A DNA stretch of 64,000 nt from Euphorbia lathyris (taxonomy: Eukaryota > Streptophyta > Magnoliopsida > Malpighiales > Euphorbiaceae). Under the pieces are notes generated by a model. The model was not told where the DNA came from. It ran no database searches and worked only from the letters and a program-made list of their open reading frames with translations. The translations under genes were made by a program, and so were the position numbers. The DNA lies in contig NC_088916.1 of assembly GCF_963576675.1 (NCBI RefSeq), forward strand, positions 78,943,501 through 79,007,500. The letters are read 5' to 3'. Each line of letters opens with the position of its first letter. The stretch's first letter is position 1. Positions 29,125-40,987 of this stretch are shown here, piece after piece.

Positions 29125-30915
29125 CTATTCGTTTTTAGGTACCCAATTCTTTTTGGGTCCTTTCTTGTTAGTGTAAACAGGTGCAAACTCATATTTTAAC
29201 TTGTGACGACATACTTTTGTAGTATGGCCACTTTTACCACAAAAGCCACACATAGTTACCCTTTGAGGGTGATGTTGAGTGTGGTCAGCATTGTTGTACT
29301 GAGCATGCCAGCATACCTTGGTAGTATGACCTTTCTTACCACAGAAGTCACATTGGACAGTCTGTTTGTTATGCCAGCACACAGCTTTTGTGTGTCCTTT
29401 CTTCCCACAACAGCTACATTGAGTAAACTGTTTATGCTGACCAGTACCTGAGTACTCAGCATGGGGTTTATTCTTAGTTGAACCTTTTATTTGGTTCTGT
29501 AAAGTTGTGACATCCTTTCTAAGTTTCTTTGACTCAGTTTGAACCTCCGTGACAAACTTATGTAAGATTTGCATGTTGGTATGTAAATCTGAGTTGTCCT
29601 GGAGGAGATATCGGAGGTCACTCAGTTTGACCTCCTCAATCTCATCGCAACGCCTGCTGAGTGCCTTAATCTTTTTGTTACACTTCTTAGTTAGTGTATA
29701 TAAGTCACTCAGGGCATTTACCATTTCGTTTCTAAGCAAAAGTAAGGATGTTACCTCATTGTTGTTTTCCTCCTACTCAGAATCTCCAGAGAGGTCAGCT
29801 TGCTCATATTTAGATTGGTCAGCTCCATCATCTGCCATGAAACATATGTTGGCTGTTTCATTTTGCTCAGCTTCAGATGATGTCGGCTCATCACTGTCAC
29901 TCCACGTGGCCACCATTGCCTTTTTGCTTCCATTCTTATCTTTCTTCATATTAGGACAGCTTGACTTAATATGCCCAGTTTGATGGCACTCATAACATGT
30001 GACGGGCTTGGAGCTGTCCTTTTTGTATCTGGTGTCACTGGACTCAGCTTTATATCTGTCTCCTCTCTTGTATGGCCGCTTACTATTTCTTTCATTTCTT
30101 CTGAACAGCTTTTTCATTTTTCTAGTAAACATGGCTATTTCCTCATCATCAGTTGACTCAGCTTCTGTGGAGTCAGCTTTCATCACTAGTGATTTCTGTT
30201 TCTTGTCCTCAGATTTTTCTTTAGCTTCAAAGTTTTTCATAGAGATTTCATGGGTCAGCAAGGAACCGATCAGCTCATCATATTTGTATATGGTCAGGTC
30301 CTGAGCTTCCTCTACAGCTGTCTTCTTGGCTTGCCAGCTTTTGGGAAGACTTCGTAAGATCTTCTTCACTTGTTCTTCTTTAGTGAAATTCTTACCGAGT
30401 CTTTTAAGCTCATTTATTATGTTGGTGAACCTGGCATTCATTGCTGAGATGTCCTCATTGTCAGTCATCTCGAACAGCTCATACAGTCGCATGTGTTGGT
30501 TCACTTTGGATTCCTTGACCTTGCTGGTGCCTTCCTAAGTTACTTCCAGCTTTTTCCAGATCTCCTGTGCTGACTCACAACCTGAAATCTTATTGTATTC
30601 TGCAGCATCTAGAGCACAGTGAAGCATATTGATAGCCGAAGCATTATTTTGTAATTTTCTGAGGTCATCCTCTGTCCACTCAGCTTCACTTTTAACAATT
30701 TTCTCATTGTTAATAGTTTTGTATGGCACATGTGGACCTTGAACAATTGCAAGCCATGCACTCATGTTTGTGGCTTGTATAAAGTTCTTCATCCTATTCT
30801 TCCAGAATGTATAATTTGACCCAAAGAATAGGGGAGGTCTAGTGATTGATAATCCCTCAGGGAGTATCTGTGTTGTTTGGTTTCCTGGGAGGAAACGAGT
30901 GCTATTCTCACCCAT
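29125..30915 (-). pseudogene. Copia gag with four CCHC zinc knuckles (three stops)
   Basis: The frame starts at ATG 30915 (MGENSTRFLPG) and is interrupted by stops ending at 30535, 29773 and 29125. The N-terminal UBN2-like capsid region has FWKNRMKNFIQATN and LYELFEMTDNEDISAMNARF. One CCHC knuckle (CYECHQTGHIKSSC) is followed by an acidic linker and a coiled coil. Three closely spaced knuckles then follow (CCGKKGHTKAVC, CDFCGKKGHTTKVC, CGFCGKSGHTTKVC). It packages the element RNA into particles in the cytoplasm. Repeated knuckles suggest local duplication. Confidence 0.87.
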
Positions 30916-30957
30916 TTTTCGGGATCAGCTCAAGATTGTTAGATCTTTGAGTAGTGA

Positions 30958-30975
30958 GCTTAGGCTCTGATACCA
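30958..30975 (-). other. Primer-binding site (initiator tRNA-Met type)
   Basis: Minus strand TGGTATCAGAGCCTAAGC, two bases inside the 5' LTR end; complementary to the 3' end of initiator tRNA-Met, as in most Copia elements. Confidence 0.9.
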
Positions 30976-30977
30976 CT

Positions 30978-32420
30978 TGTTGGTCCCTAGTAATTAGTTC
31001 CAAGGGGGGGTTAGGAACTAATGTAACTTTTTCGCTTTTAATTATGCTGACTTAATGTTATTTTAAAAGTTTGATAACTCAGCGTGTTGGTCAGCATGGC
31101 CGATTGATTAGTCAGACAGTTTTAGTTCTATGCTGACTAAGACTGCTTGACTTGAAAGTTGGGAATTGACACTTGAAAGGTCAACTTCCAACTTAGCACT
31201 CAGATTTACTCAGTTTCAGTTTTAACAATTTATAAGCTGAGTAAATACAACAAGCAACACATGCACACATATATATATATATTGAGAGAAAGAGTTTAGA
31301 AGTTACTCAGCACGACTTATCCTGGTTCGGCCTTTCTGCCTACGTCCAGTCCCCAGTTCCTCCTGGGATTTTCAATCCAATACTAAGCTCTTTCAAGGTA
31401 GAGCACAAACCCTTTACAAGGCAGTGAGTATGCAAGAGTACGTCCTCTATTCGTCTACTCAGCTCCTACTAAGTACTACAGCCCAGCACTTAGATTTTTC
31501 TACCACTGAATACTTACAACCAAGTACTCAGCTCAACACTCTCAATATTTCTATTGATCACACACTTGTTCTTTTTCAACCAAAGAACACCTTAGATGAT
31601 TACAAAACAATCAATCTAGCATTTACACAGAGAATAGAAAAGTTGGTGTAAGATCTTTTTGTATTTGAGTGCTTTCAAGATTTTCTCTCTTGTATTTTTC
31701 TTTTGATACTTCGGCAAATGATCCAAGATTCTTGATTGTCCTTTTATAGATGGAAATCTCATCCTGGATCATTTTGAATTGGTTTAGCCGTTGTGTCCAA
31801 AACGGCTCTTTTAGGGAACATCTTCTGGTCAGCTTCAGACTGTTCCTCCATTCCCTTCCTCTGTTTTCTTCAGGCGTCAGATTTTGTCTTCTTGCATCAG
31901 ACTTGTCTTTTTATGCCAGTTGTCTTTTACCAATAATCCATAGACCCATGTTTCTTGGAATTAGTCTTCTGTGTATTTTCGAGGCTTCAATTATTAGTGC
32001 AGAAGATTGGCAGACTTTGTCCTTTAGTGAACGGATCCTTCATGCTGTCCTGACTGTCACTCAGCTTCATTCGTTATCTTCGAATATTCAACTTCTGTGC
32101 TGAGTTCCTTCTTAGTCAACTTCGTTCTGTTTGTATAATTCTGAAGGAGTCTTCTAATTTAGTCAGCTTCGTTCTGGCAACTTTGAAGGAAGCTTCTAAC
32201 GCTAAGTTCTACTCCACTCAGCTTCTATTCTTTTATGCTTAGTTCCATTCAACTCAGCTTGGCTTATGCTGACTTTTGTCCTGTTTAACTTTATATATAT
32301 TTTTGCACTCAATATTGAACAAACAGATTAGTACAATTAAATCAAAGCATTTAAATTTAATTGCCTCTTAATCATGGATGATTTTGTCAAATCAAAATCT
32401 TGTGGAAAGGTGTTTCAACA
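30978..32420 (-). repeat. 5' LTR (element orientation) of the Sirevirus-like element
   Basis: 1,443 bp, bounded TG...CA, partner of 20639-22083. Transcription should start here on the minus strand. No TATA box was assigned. Confidence 0.93.
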
Positions 32421-32425
32421 GGTTC

Positions 32426-33411
32426 TTGCTAACTGTTTCTCCTCTAAAGTTGCGCTAAAAGCTCGGATGGTTCCAATCTCAGATTTATGTGAGCTCTGTC
32501 ATGGGGCGGTGGAAGATTCTTATCATATTTTTCTCAAATTTTCTATGGCTCGAGCTATTTGGACTCTTTCGCCTATTGGGGATGTGGGAACCCAATTTCT
32601 TAACATTTTTTACTATTGGGGTTGGATCTTCTCTAAACCAGTGGAGCTTGTTGAGCTTGTAGCGGTTTTATGGTGGATTATTTGGTGTTATAGAAACGAC
32701 ATTGTGTGGAATCGGAAGGATTCACAAGCCTCGATCCTGTACCATTCGGGCAGTTCCTTTCTGCTGGCCTGGAAGAGAGCGCAGAAGTCGGTTTCTCCTT
32801 CTAGTAGTCCGGCTGTGACAAGCCCGACAGTGTGGCAGTGTCCTCCAACAGGTTTTCTAAAACTGAATGTGGATGGTGCTTCATTTGCAGACGATAATGT
32901 AGCTGGGTTTGGGTGTATCGCTCGGGACGAGTTGGGCCGGTTTGTTGCGGCTAAAAATGGTATCTTGCAGAATTATCAAGATGCATCGTTCATTGAAGCA
33001 CTATCGGTCGGTGAAGCTCTCAGTTGGATCAAAGATCGTGGATGGAAGGATGTAATCATTGAATCAGATTCTTTGATCGTGGTACAGTCTATGGCCCGCC
33101 CGTTAGAGGTTTCATCTCCTTTTAACGCCTTAGCCAATGATTATCAATTTTCATTGAACGAGCTTGTTAATTGCTCTATTCGATTTGTCTGTCGGTCCTC
33201 AAATTCTGTTGCTCATTTGCTAGCTAGAAGTAGTATTTTACCTTTACATCGGGGTGAGTGGTTTTCTGTACCCCTGATTTTATTTGTAATTTGCTTCTTC
33301 TTGATTCTTAATATATGCTTCTTTGGTTGTCAAAAAAAGAGAGGATATGAGTTTGATTCTCACTTTTGTAATTTTTTTGATATTTTTTTAATATATAAAT
33401 GTTATGGGTAG
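32426..33411 (+). pseudogene. LINE ORF2, 3' part: zinc-binding segment and RNase H
   Basis: Continuation of the LINE ORF2 after the Copia element and its GGTTC duplication. It opens with the RVT zinc segment (CELCHGAVEDSYHIFL), followed by a linker. An RNase H domain (LKLNVDGASF, EALSVGEALSW, IIESDSLIVV, VCRSSNSVAHLLAR) carries the D, E, D, D-like pattern. The frame is open to 33411, which is past the poly(A) and target duplication, so the tail is not LINE-coded. It was separated from the RT half by the insertion. Confidence 0.85.
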
Positions 33412-33744
33412 TCAAGAGTAAGAAGACAAGTTTCATTTCATTACCTCATTTTAGAATAACTATTTTTAATTTGATTAAATTTAAAAATAAAAAAAAAATT
33501 CATTTTATTACCTTAAATTGATTAAATTTGAAAATTAAAAATTAATTTATGCAATGATATGAATAAAAATCAATTAGTAAATTTTATATTAAAATAACTC
33601 TTACTGTTTGTTTTACCTAGGATCTTTAAATTGTCAGGACCAGTATTTTCAGTCAATGTCTAGCGAACGCCATTCCACTGACTTGTTGTAGTTCATAGAG
33701 TTAATGTACCTTATATATCCATTTTGCTTTTGAGATTGTACTTT
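33355..33744. other. Intergenic, AT-rich
   Basis: Contains two loose copies of a TTCATTTTATTACCT / GATTAAATTTAAAAAT segment. There is no gene. Confidence 0.35.
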
Positions 33745-34496
33745 TTTTCAAGGTTATCAAACCCGGACCGGCCCGGCCGGTTCAACCGGGTTGAACCGGA
33801 CCCGGTAGGTATTCCGGTCCGGAAGTGGCCATTTTATTACATCTTAGAAAACCGCTAAAAACCCGGTGACTCGGCCGGTTGAACCAGCGATCCGGAAACC
33901 CGGTCACGGTTTTTACGGTCCAAACGGTTCAATATTTGTACTGTAACTTTTTAAAAAATAAATAAAAAATTTAACTAATCCAATTAAGAAAAAATTAACT
34001 TTGAATTTTATTTAAAAAATAATAATTTTCAAATTAGTATTAACGTAATACTGAAATATTTGTTAATGGTTTGATATCAATAAGTCTTTGTTGGTAATTG
34101 ATTTTTGTTTGTTCACAAAATATAAACCATTAAATTAAATCATGCTCGATGGATATGTAGTAAAAAAATATTAATAATATATGTACTGAAATCAAATTAT
34201 ATTACTATTTAATTACCTATTATGTATCACAATATAAAATTTATAAGCAATCAAATTATGTTTTTGTTACATTTAGAATATGCAAGTTATAATTCGTCAT
34301 GATAATTAAGTTATATATTAGGATATAAAATTTAAATTAACATTTTTATTATGTTTGAAGGTGTAAATAAAATTAAAATTATTATTTTTTAGGATTATTT
34401 GAACCTCGATTCAACCCCGTTTAACCCTGGTTAAACCTTAAACCCTTCACCCTTTACGTCTTTCGGTTCTTTAACCAGTCCGGTTTTGATAACCAT
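33745..34496. mobile_element. TIR element with CCGGTTCAA-rich ends (hAT-like)
   Basis: Inverted ends GGTTATCAAACCCGGACCGG and the matching right end (CCAGTCCGGTTTTGATAACC) about 750 bp apart. The interior is AT-rich with no coding content. I could not fix a duplication, so the superfamily is uncertain. Confidence 0.6.
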
Positions 34497-35671
34497 GTTT
34501 TTTTATAACAAAATGGTATATATAGTTCTCAAGTATGAGGTTTTTTTTTGGAAATATTATTTTATTTCCTTTTGTTATTTATGTATGCAACCCAAACCAC
34601 TTCACTTTGCCATTTCCACTTTTTTTTTTTTTTTTTTTTGCCCATCCAGAACAGAACAGACAATAAATATTTATTTTAAATTTTTCTTTTTATATGCTAT
34701 TTTATTTTCTAAATAAATTAATATAAAAAAAATGAATTAGACAAAAATTCTCTTTTAACTTTAATAATTTTACTAATTTTTTTATTAATAATAAAATCTG
34801 CAAATATCATTTTTATCATTTATTTTTATAAACTCTCAAAATATCAAAATCTGAGAATATATTTGGAGTGAACATTCACTCCAGAATAGACTTGTTCGTG
34901 GTCGGATTGGGCTGGACTCGGCTCGGTGAGTTTTTGGCCTAAGCCCAATTTAGTCTGCTGTTAATTTAGATGGATTGGGATTAGGCTTGGACATGAGTTC
35001 AAATATCAAATTCCAAACATAGATTATAAAAGCTTATCTAAATATATAACTTTTAATACTAAAAAATAAAATTTATTCTTATAAATATATAAATATATTT
35101 TTCCAAAAATATTAATAAACGGTTTAAATTGGTCGATCCGTGTTATATTTATAAATCTCAAACCATTCCAAATATAGATGGACTTTAGCGAATATGGACC
35201 GGCATGAACATAAAAATAATTTTTTTTTCTAACGAGTCTCAACGGACCGAGCGGATACCTAACGGTAAACAGTAGTAGCTCTAAGAATACTGCAATTCAT
35301 TAATAAAGTGATTTTTAATACATTTAAACGTGTTTTAAATCCATAAATAATTTAGATGATATTGGGTCAGCCAGAATCTACATAATTTTTTTTTTTTTAG
35401 AAGAGATTGATAAATTATTCATGTTCTACGGACCGACTGCAGGAAATAATATGTCCTCTGTCATGGGAATAGTGGGAAGAAGCAATGGGGAAAATGGTAA
35501 TGCATGAATGAATACGTTTCTTCAGACAGAAAAGAGCCCATGGCATTGGTGTGATTGTGTATTCTTTATTGATTGATTCGCTTTTTGAATATATTCTCTT
35601 CTCGGTGGTTCCACCGATTTCTATATCTTTCTTCCTTATTGATTTCGATTTACAAGAAAAGAGCTCCATTC
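34497..35671. other. Intergenic, including the upstream region of the PhoD-like gene
   Basis: AT-rich. There is a T run at 34619-34640. A GC-richer patch at 34890-35000 (GGTCGGATTGGGCTGGACTCGG) with a loosely matching CGGACCGAGCGG near 35240 may be a decayed TIR repeat. The last ~250 bp should hold the promoter and 5' UTR of the next gene. Confidence 0.4.
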
Positions 35672-38600
35672 ATGGTGATTCACAACAACTCGCGGCGGTG
35701 GATGGTAGTACAACTGCTGCTGATTTACCTAAACCATTCTATAGCGGCAGAACCGTCACTCGTCACTCGAATTGCCTTTGGATCATGCGCCAATCAAAGC
35801 GCTCCTCAGGTCATCTCTCTCTGCTACACTACTAATCCTTCATTTCTTACTCCGATAATAACTGATTCTTGTTTTTTGCTCTTCATTTGTTTCATGGATC
35901 ATAGATGGCGTTATTGATCATTTTGTTAGCTTTTAATCTCGGTAGAGTAATTGAACAACTGCCGTTTTGTTTTATGTAGCCTATATGGAAGGCAATAACT
36001 GAATTCGATCCCCAAATTTTCATTTGGCTGGGTGATAACGTTTATGGAGATATTAGACGTCCTTACAAGGTATTTGGAAAGGAAAGGACTATTGGGCCAT
36101 GGAAGAATGCTCCTAGATTTGTTCCTTCCTCTGAGCAGGAATTGGAGTCCAGATACCACAAAGCTAAGACTAATCCTGCTTATTCTCGTCTTCGCCAGAG
36201 GACTAAGGTGCTTTCCTCTTAATTTTTTTCTAATTCCATTTTTGCTAAGGGATTAGACTTCTTGATTTATTTCCAATCATTGAATTCTTCAGATTGCATC
36301 AATTAGGGGTGGCAATTCTTGTTATGGTGTCCAAATTGTGTTATGTCATATATATACATACGTTTGATATGATATATGATATAAACGCAATAAAAATTGA
36401 TAATCATGTTAATAGTGTCTAACAACGTGTCCTCTTAATCGGGTTGTGGTCAGTAGATTGCGTTGTTGCGTCAGAAATTGCCTTTTTCTTTGTCTTTTTC
36501 CGTATTTTATTTGCTTCTGTTTCTGAGTGATAATAAGTGGAGGTTGCAGGTAATTGGCACTTGGGATGACCATGATTATGGATTAAATGATGCTGGAAAA
36601 GAATTTGAGGGGAAAGTCATCAACCAGAGGCTTCTTCTAGATTTCTTGGATGAACCTAAAGACAGTCCTCGGTGAGAGATACTCTACAAAAACTCATTTT
36701 TCCTTCCTTTATCTTTTCAATTCAGAAGATTTACAGAATTACATATGATGTTTCTGATTGACATCTTGTTTAATTCTCATTTGCATTGACTAAAAGTCAA
36801 ATAAAGAAAGTGGTGTATTGCTCTGCTGGCCAACTTAATCGTTGGGATTTAAATATTGTAGGCGGAAACAGGAAGGTGTATATACTTCTTATACTTTTGG
36901 GCCTGTGAACAGACAAATTAAGGTATAAAAGAGTTAACGTGCTATTCTTTTTCATGTAGTGAGTGGTCTCTATGAGGGTTATTGGCATAACATTATTGGC
37001 GTGGCTTATTTTTATGTAGAGGAGACAAACCTTCTGCGCCTACTGAACTTTGGTGATTAAAATTTATGTAGATTATTCTCTTGGATACGAGATACCACAG
37101 GGATCCATTGCGTAGTGATGGAACTATATTGGGGGTTTCTCAATGGAGATGGCTAGAAAATGAGTTCAATGGACCCAAAACAGCCATTACAATAATTGGA
37201 TCTTCTATTCAGGTATTATTCAAATTGTCATCTACCTCTAATAATGTTTGTGAATGAATGATTGTATTGTATACACAAGAACTAGTTATATTCCAGCAGT
37301 TTCATTGTGTTGTGGCTATCTGTCTAAGGTGAGCAAGCATTGCGATGAGGTTGTGATCATTTCATACCTTCTTGTGATGTCATTATAATACTATGCCAAC
37401 TAGTATATAACATCATCATTGGCCAGTTTATTTTCTAGTGGATTTTTTTCTCAAATTAATGCCTTTTCTGAGGAAAATTCCTTAAGTAAGGCCTGGTTAA
37501 AAGAAATCCGGACCTAATGCTCCTATATGGGTTTTCAGAAGACATAAGAAACCGGTGTTTTGAAAACTGGTGTTTAATACACTGCTTTCAAATGCAAAGA
37601 ACCCGGTGAAACAATCTTTGGGTTCAGTGTTAAATGTTGCTGCCATTGAGAAAGTTGTAGAAGCTGTTCTAACACTGGTGTTTGAAACACCAGATGTTAG
37701 ATGTCAGGTTATTGCATTTGAAGCCGGTTTCATAACATGGTTAAAATTAGCATTACAATGGAATTTTTGTTAACCAAGGCTTACCCTTGATAATTATTAA
37801 GAGTAAATTTTCTGGTGACCATAATTCTTCTATTTGTTTATACAGTTTGAATGGAGTGTGTCATATTGGATTAATTCTGCAGTCTCCCCTCAAATTTCAG
37901 GTTATATCAAATCTTTCAGCAGCCACTGGTCCCCTGTTCTATTTGGAATCTTGGGGACGTTTCCCAAAGGAGAGGAACCGCCTATTCAAATTGATAGCAG
38001 ATAGTAAGGTGAGAATCTCCATTTACTCCTCTTAAATTGCTTTAGAATCTGAAGTTTTACATTGCAAAATGTATGACAATCTTATAAACTTTTGTCTGAG
38101 ATGTATTCTTGTAATGGTCCTTGTTTAACATTCATATTTGCTTGTGCAGAGAGAGGGAGTGTTTTTCATAAGTGGAGATGTTCATTTTGGAGAAATCTCA
38201 CGATATGACTGTGCAACAGGATATCCACTCTATGATGTAACCTCAAGTGGAATTACTCAAGCTGTTGAAAAGGCAATTCCCTCGCCGCTGAAATTCATAG
38301 TGAGATTTGTAGCTTGGTTGACACCAACTACAATGAGAGTAATGAACCAAAATTGCAGATTCAAGTCATGTACATATGGTCAGTGAGGATTTTCATCAAC
38401 CATAATTTTATTTTGAAAAGTATATTTTTGGGGCATGATTCTAAAATGTAGTTTCTCTATAGGCCAACCCAACTTTGGAGCGATCGAAATAGACTGGAGA
38501 GCGAATCCAGTGACCTTGAACCTTGAAGTTAGGGACATGAATGGACACCCTGTCAACAGGGTAAAGTTCCCATTGTTGGAGTTGCAATCACATAGCATGA

Positions 38601-39928
38601 ACTCCACGGAATCCATCAAAGTAGGAAAACATCAAAGATACTGCTCTCTTGAAGTGAATTTACCATGGATAGACAGATATCGCCTAGCAATTTTATTCTA
38701 TGTTGCTGTTTCAGGTATGCCTTTTTTTATATATGCAGCATTATTTTAAACCGAATCCTGTTCCGTTGGCTGAAATTGTTTGGCTGCTCTCTGTTTTGCA
38801 CATTAAAAAGCTAAACCAAGGATAGCAAACGATAATAACATTCAAATTGGCACGAGTGTATGGACTGATAAATACCGAACATGTCCAATCCAACATAACG
38901 TTTTCCACTGGGGAAAACTCCGAGCCTTGTGAATGATATTTATGGGGTTGACACCACATCCAACCCAAAATCACTGGGCTGAGCTTTCCTTTGTTCGCGT
39001 CACCAAGAATTAACCATTGACTTTACAAAGTCTAAATCTAGATAAAAACATATGGACAATAACTTCGTGTATTCTTGAGTCACCATATAATTCTTTTTTC
39101 CACATGGAAGGCCGACCCTAGGAGCATTACATACTGCATCATACTCATCTTAAGCCAAACAGCCGGCTCTGATACTACTTGTTTTGATCCGAGAGTTTCT
39201 CCCATTGGGTTAGAATTTCTGATCCTTATGAAAGTGTACACTTATGGACTTGGCACCACTTTCAACGCAAAACCTTAAGGAGTAGTGGGTTAATGGGTCC
39301 TTCCCAATTATATATCCTTCATTCATCTCGTATTCTTCCAATGTGTCATTTCCAAAACCAATTCACACTTAGCATCCTGTTACTGTGAATAGATGCAACC
39401 TCATTTGTTGGTAATATGGGTCTATAATATATTATGCATGTTTCAAGCTCAGTTGCAATTGCAGGGTGTGTCAGATGTTAATATGAATTGAGTCTTTAAC
39501 TATCAGCTTAAGTTTTTAGTTCAATTAATTCCATTATTAAACAGAGTCCGATACTGGGGGCAAGCCTTCCCTTGCCAATTTTTTTGGCAAGAGGCCGCTC
39601 CTAAGACTCGAACCCGTGACCTTCGGTCACACGACAACAACGTTTTACCGTTGCGCCAAGGCTCGCCCTCACATTTCTTGACTAATATTTGATAATATTT
39701 TGAGTTCTAACATGAATAGTTTATTTTTTATAATATTGCGATGCACGAAATCCACATTTTGTGAATCTCGATGCTAATCAATTTAGTTTGAATTGATTAC
39801 ACTTCTTACTGTAATAACTGTGGTGGCATTAATTGAATGTTGCAGTGTTGGTGGTTGGCATGATAGGAGTCGCATATGTAGCTATATCAGTCTTCAGGCG
39901 ATACCTCAGGAAATGCAAGTCTGATTGA
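35672..39928 (+). CDS. PhoD-like alkaline phosphatase family protein, nine exons
   Basis: Exons 35672-35809, 35980-36207, 36550-36671, 36862-36922, 37072-37212, 37901-38008, 38150-38378, 38463-38714 and 39846-39928. All introns are GT-AG, phases agree, and the product is 453 residues. A hydrophobic leader (MVVQLLLIYLNHSIA) suggests entry to the secretory pathway. PhoD-type metallophosphatase motifs follow: RIAFGSCANQSAP, FIWLGDNVYGD, GTWDDHDYGLNDAGKEF, ILLDTRYHRDPL, FFISGDVHFGEISRYDC and DVTSSGITQ. The Asp, Asn and His metal ligands are present. The last exon is a single membrane helix (VLVVGMIGVAYVAISVF) with a basic tail RRYLRKCKSD. The likely role is phosphomonoesterase or phosphodiesterase activity at an endomembrane or the cell surface; the substrate is unknown. 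The start is the first ATG before the leader. Confidence 0.92.
38860..39310. repeat. Repeat-like sequence in PhoD-like intron 8
   Basis: Two stretches resemble each other: TTTATGGGGTTGACACCACA near 38940 and CTTATGGACTTGGCACCACT near 39243, each followed by CAACCCAAAA or CAACGCAAAA. GGCTCTGATACTACTTG near 39165 looks like a retroelement primer-site remnant. It may be a small decayed LTR-type element. Confidence 0.35.
39543..39671 (-). mobile_element. Au-like SINE in intron 8
   Basis: On the minus strand it has a tRNA-like head with an A-box (GCCTTGGCGCAACGG) and a B-box (GGTCACGGGTTCGAGTCT), then CGGCCTCTTGCC and GGGAAGGCTTGCC. This is the layout of Au SINEs, which are widespread in angiosperms. 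It is antisense to the gene and about 130 bp long. The duplication was not resolved. Confidence 0.8.
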
Positions 39929-40251
39929 TCAAGTTTTCTTTATAGGGGCATTTAAGGTTAGGATACATCAACGTCTCGTTTCTCACTCAAAACTTGAGTA
40001 GTCAAGCATTTTTTTCTGATAAGTGTAAATATAATTTCAATAGCTCTACTGTGGTGGTGGTGTCTATTGCCTAACGCAGTTATTGGTAGCTTTGAGAAGA
40101 CATGGATTGGAATAGAGGGGTCAAAATAGTTTGCCTCAATCATAATCATAACTATCTATTGCACATGATTATATTATATAAAATTAACAAAAAATTATGA
40201 TAATTGTGTCACTGTTTTAGATGAGTTATTTTATTAAGGCTAAATAATTTA
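39929..40251. other. 3' flank of the PhoD-like gene
   Basis: Presumed 3' UTR and flank. No repeat or gene is recognised. Confidence 0.35.
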
Positions 40252-40725
40252 GGCAAAAAGCATAATTAAATTGTTTGTTTTAAGGATAAGTCCTGATCAA
40301 TTATATTTTCACATTGAGCCCTTGATCATTGATTCTGTTATGGATTCGGTCTTTATTTATTTTTTCCATCGAGTTTGGACAATACGAGCCTTTGACCTAG
40401 ACATTTGCACTTCCGTGTGGACAAATAAAAAAATAACTTTTTTGACTAGGGGAGAAAAAAGTAAAAACAAATTTCATAGGTTTTTTCAAGGTTGAAATCG
40501 AGCTTGGAAGAACTTGCTAGAAATGGATTTTGGTATTAAGGGAGAATATCGATTTTGGTAATAGGCCGAATCGTCTTAGTGCCGTCTAAACTCGATGGAA
40601 AAATTAAATAAGGTCAAATCCACAACAGAATCAATTATCAAGGGTTTAATGTGGAAAAATAATTGATCCGGGACAATGATCCTTAAAACAGGTAAGGTTC
40701 ATAGGTTTAATTATGTTTTTTTGCC
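40252..40725. mobile_element. Mutator-type MITE with perfect 9-bp duplication
   Basis: 474 bp. Ends GGCAAAAAGCATAATTAAA and its inverted partner; the arms are ~110 bp and imperfect. AATAATTTA flanks both sides (40243-40251 and 40726-40734). There is no coding content. Confidence 0.85.
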
Positions 40726-40734
40726 AATAATTTA

Positions 40735-40987
40735 TTAGAGCATCTCCAAAACACTCTTTAATCTACTAGGACATCTCAGTCTACTAAAGACATCTCATCT
40801 CTAACAAGAGGTTGGAGTGATTCTTCATTCTCCTTAATTTTGGAGCCACTAAGTTATATTTGTTTAATCTCATATATTTTAGTAATACATTATTATTTAT
40901 TTCTTAATTTTTTTTTGTTGTATTAACAGTTTAATCTTTTCAAATATTTAAATTATTAATAAGTTTACCCTTTTTATTTTTTTTAAG
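40735..40987. other. Intergenic
   Basis: AT-rich. It starts with GAGCATCTCCAAAACACTC, a word common at the ends of plant MITEs. Nothing else is supported. Confidence 0.3.

Larger units (their letters stand above)
20639..32420 (-). mobile_element. Sirevirus-like Ty1/Copia retrotransposon with env-like ORF
   Basis: An 11.8-kb element in antisense to the host LINE. The LTRs are 20639-22083 and 30978-32420, bounded by TG...CA, with 5-bp duplication GGTTC (20634-20638 and 32421-32425). On the minus strand the order is LTR, iMet primer site, gag, protease, integrase, RT, RNase H, spacer, extra ORF, purine tract, LTR. Integrase before RT makes it Copia. Long LTRs plus an extra ORF after pol fit the Sirevirus/Maximus group. 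Three stops and one frameshift in gag-pol and two stops in the extra ORF make this copy non-autonomous. Confidence 0.92.
15749..33339 (+). mobile_element. Near full-length L1-type LINE, split by an LTR retrotransposon
   Basis: The flanks AGAGGGTATGAGTTT (15734-15748) and AGAGGATATGAGTTT (33340-33354) match at 14 of 15 bases. The 3' end is a short A run (33332-33338). The LINE covers 15749-20638 and 32426-33339, about 5.8 kb, with the Copia element between. The 5' UTR (15749-16388) is rich in CCGATCTTCTGCCGCCG words. ORF1 is intact; ORF2 is decayed. The insertion is older than the Copia element, which sits inside it. Confidence 0.88.

Noticed and set aside
35415..35669. Minus-strand ORF upstream of the PhoD-like gene
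   Set aside because: No ATG context, no motif, and it overlaps the presumed 5' UTR of the real gene.
39600..39671. Possible tRNA gene
   Set aside because: A- and B-box-like sequences belong to an Au-like SINE head; no full cloverleaf can be drawn and the SINE body follows.
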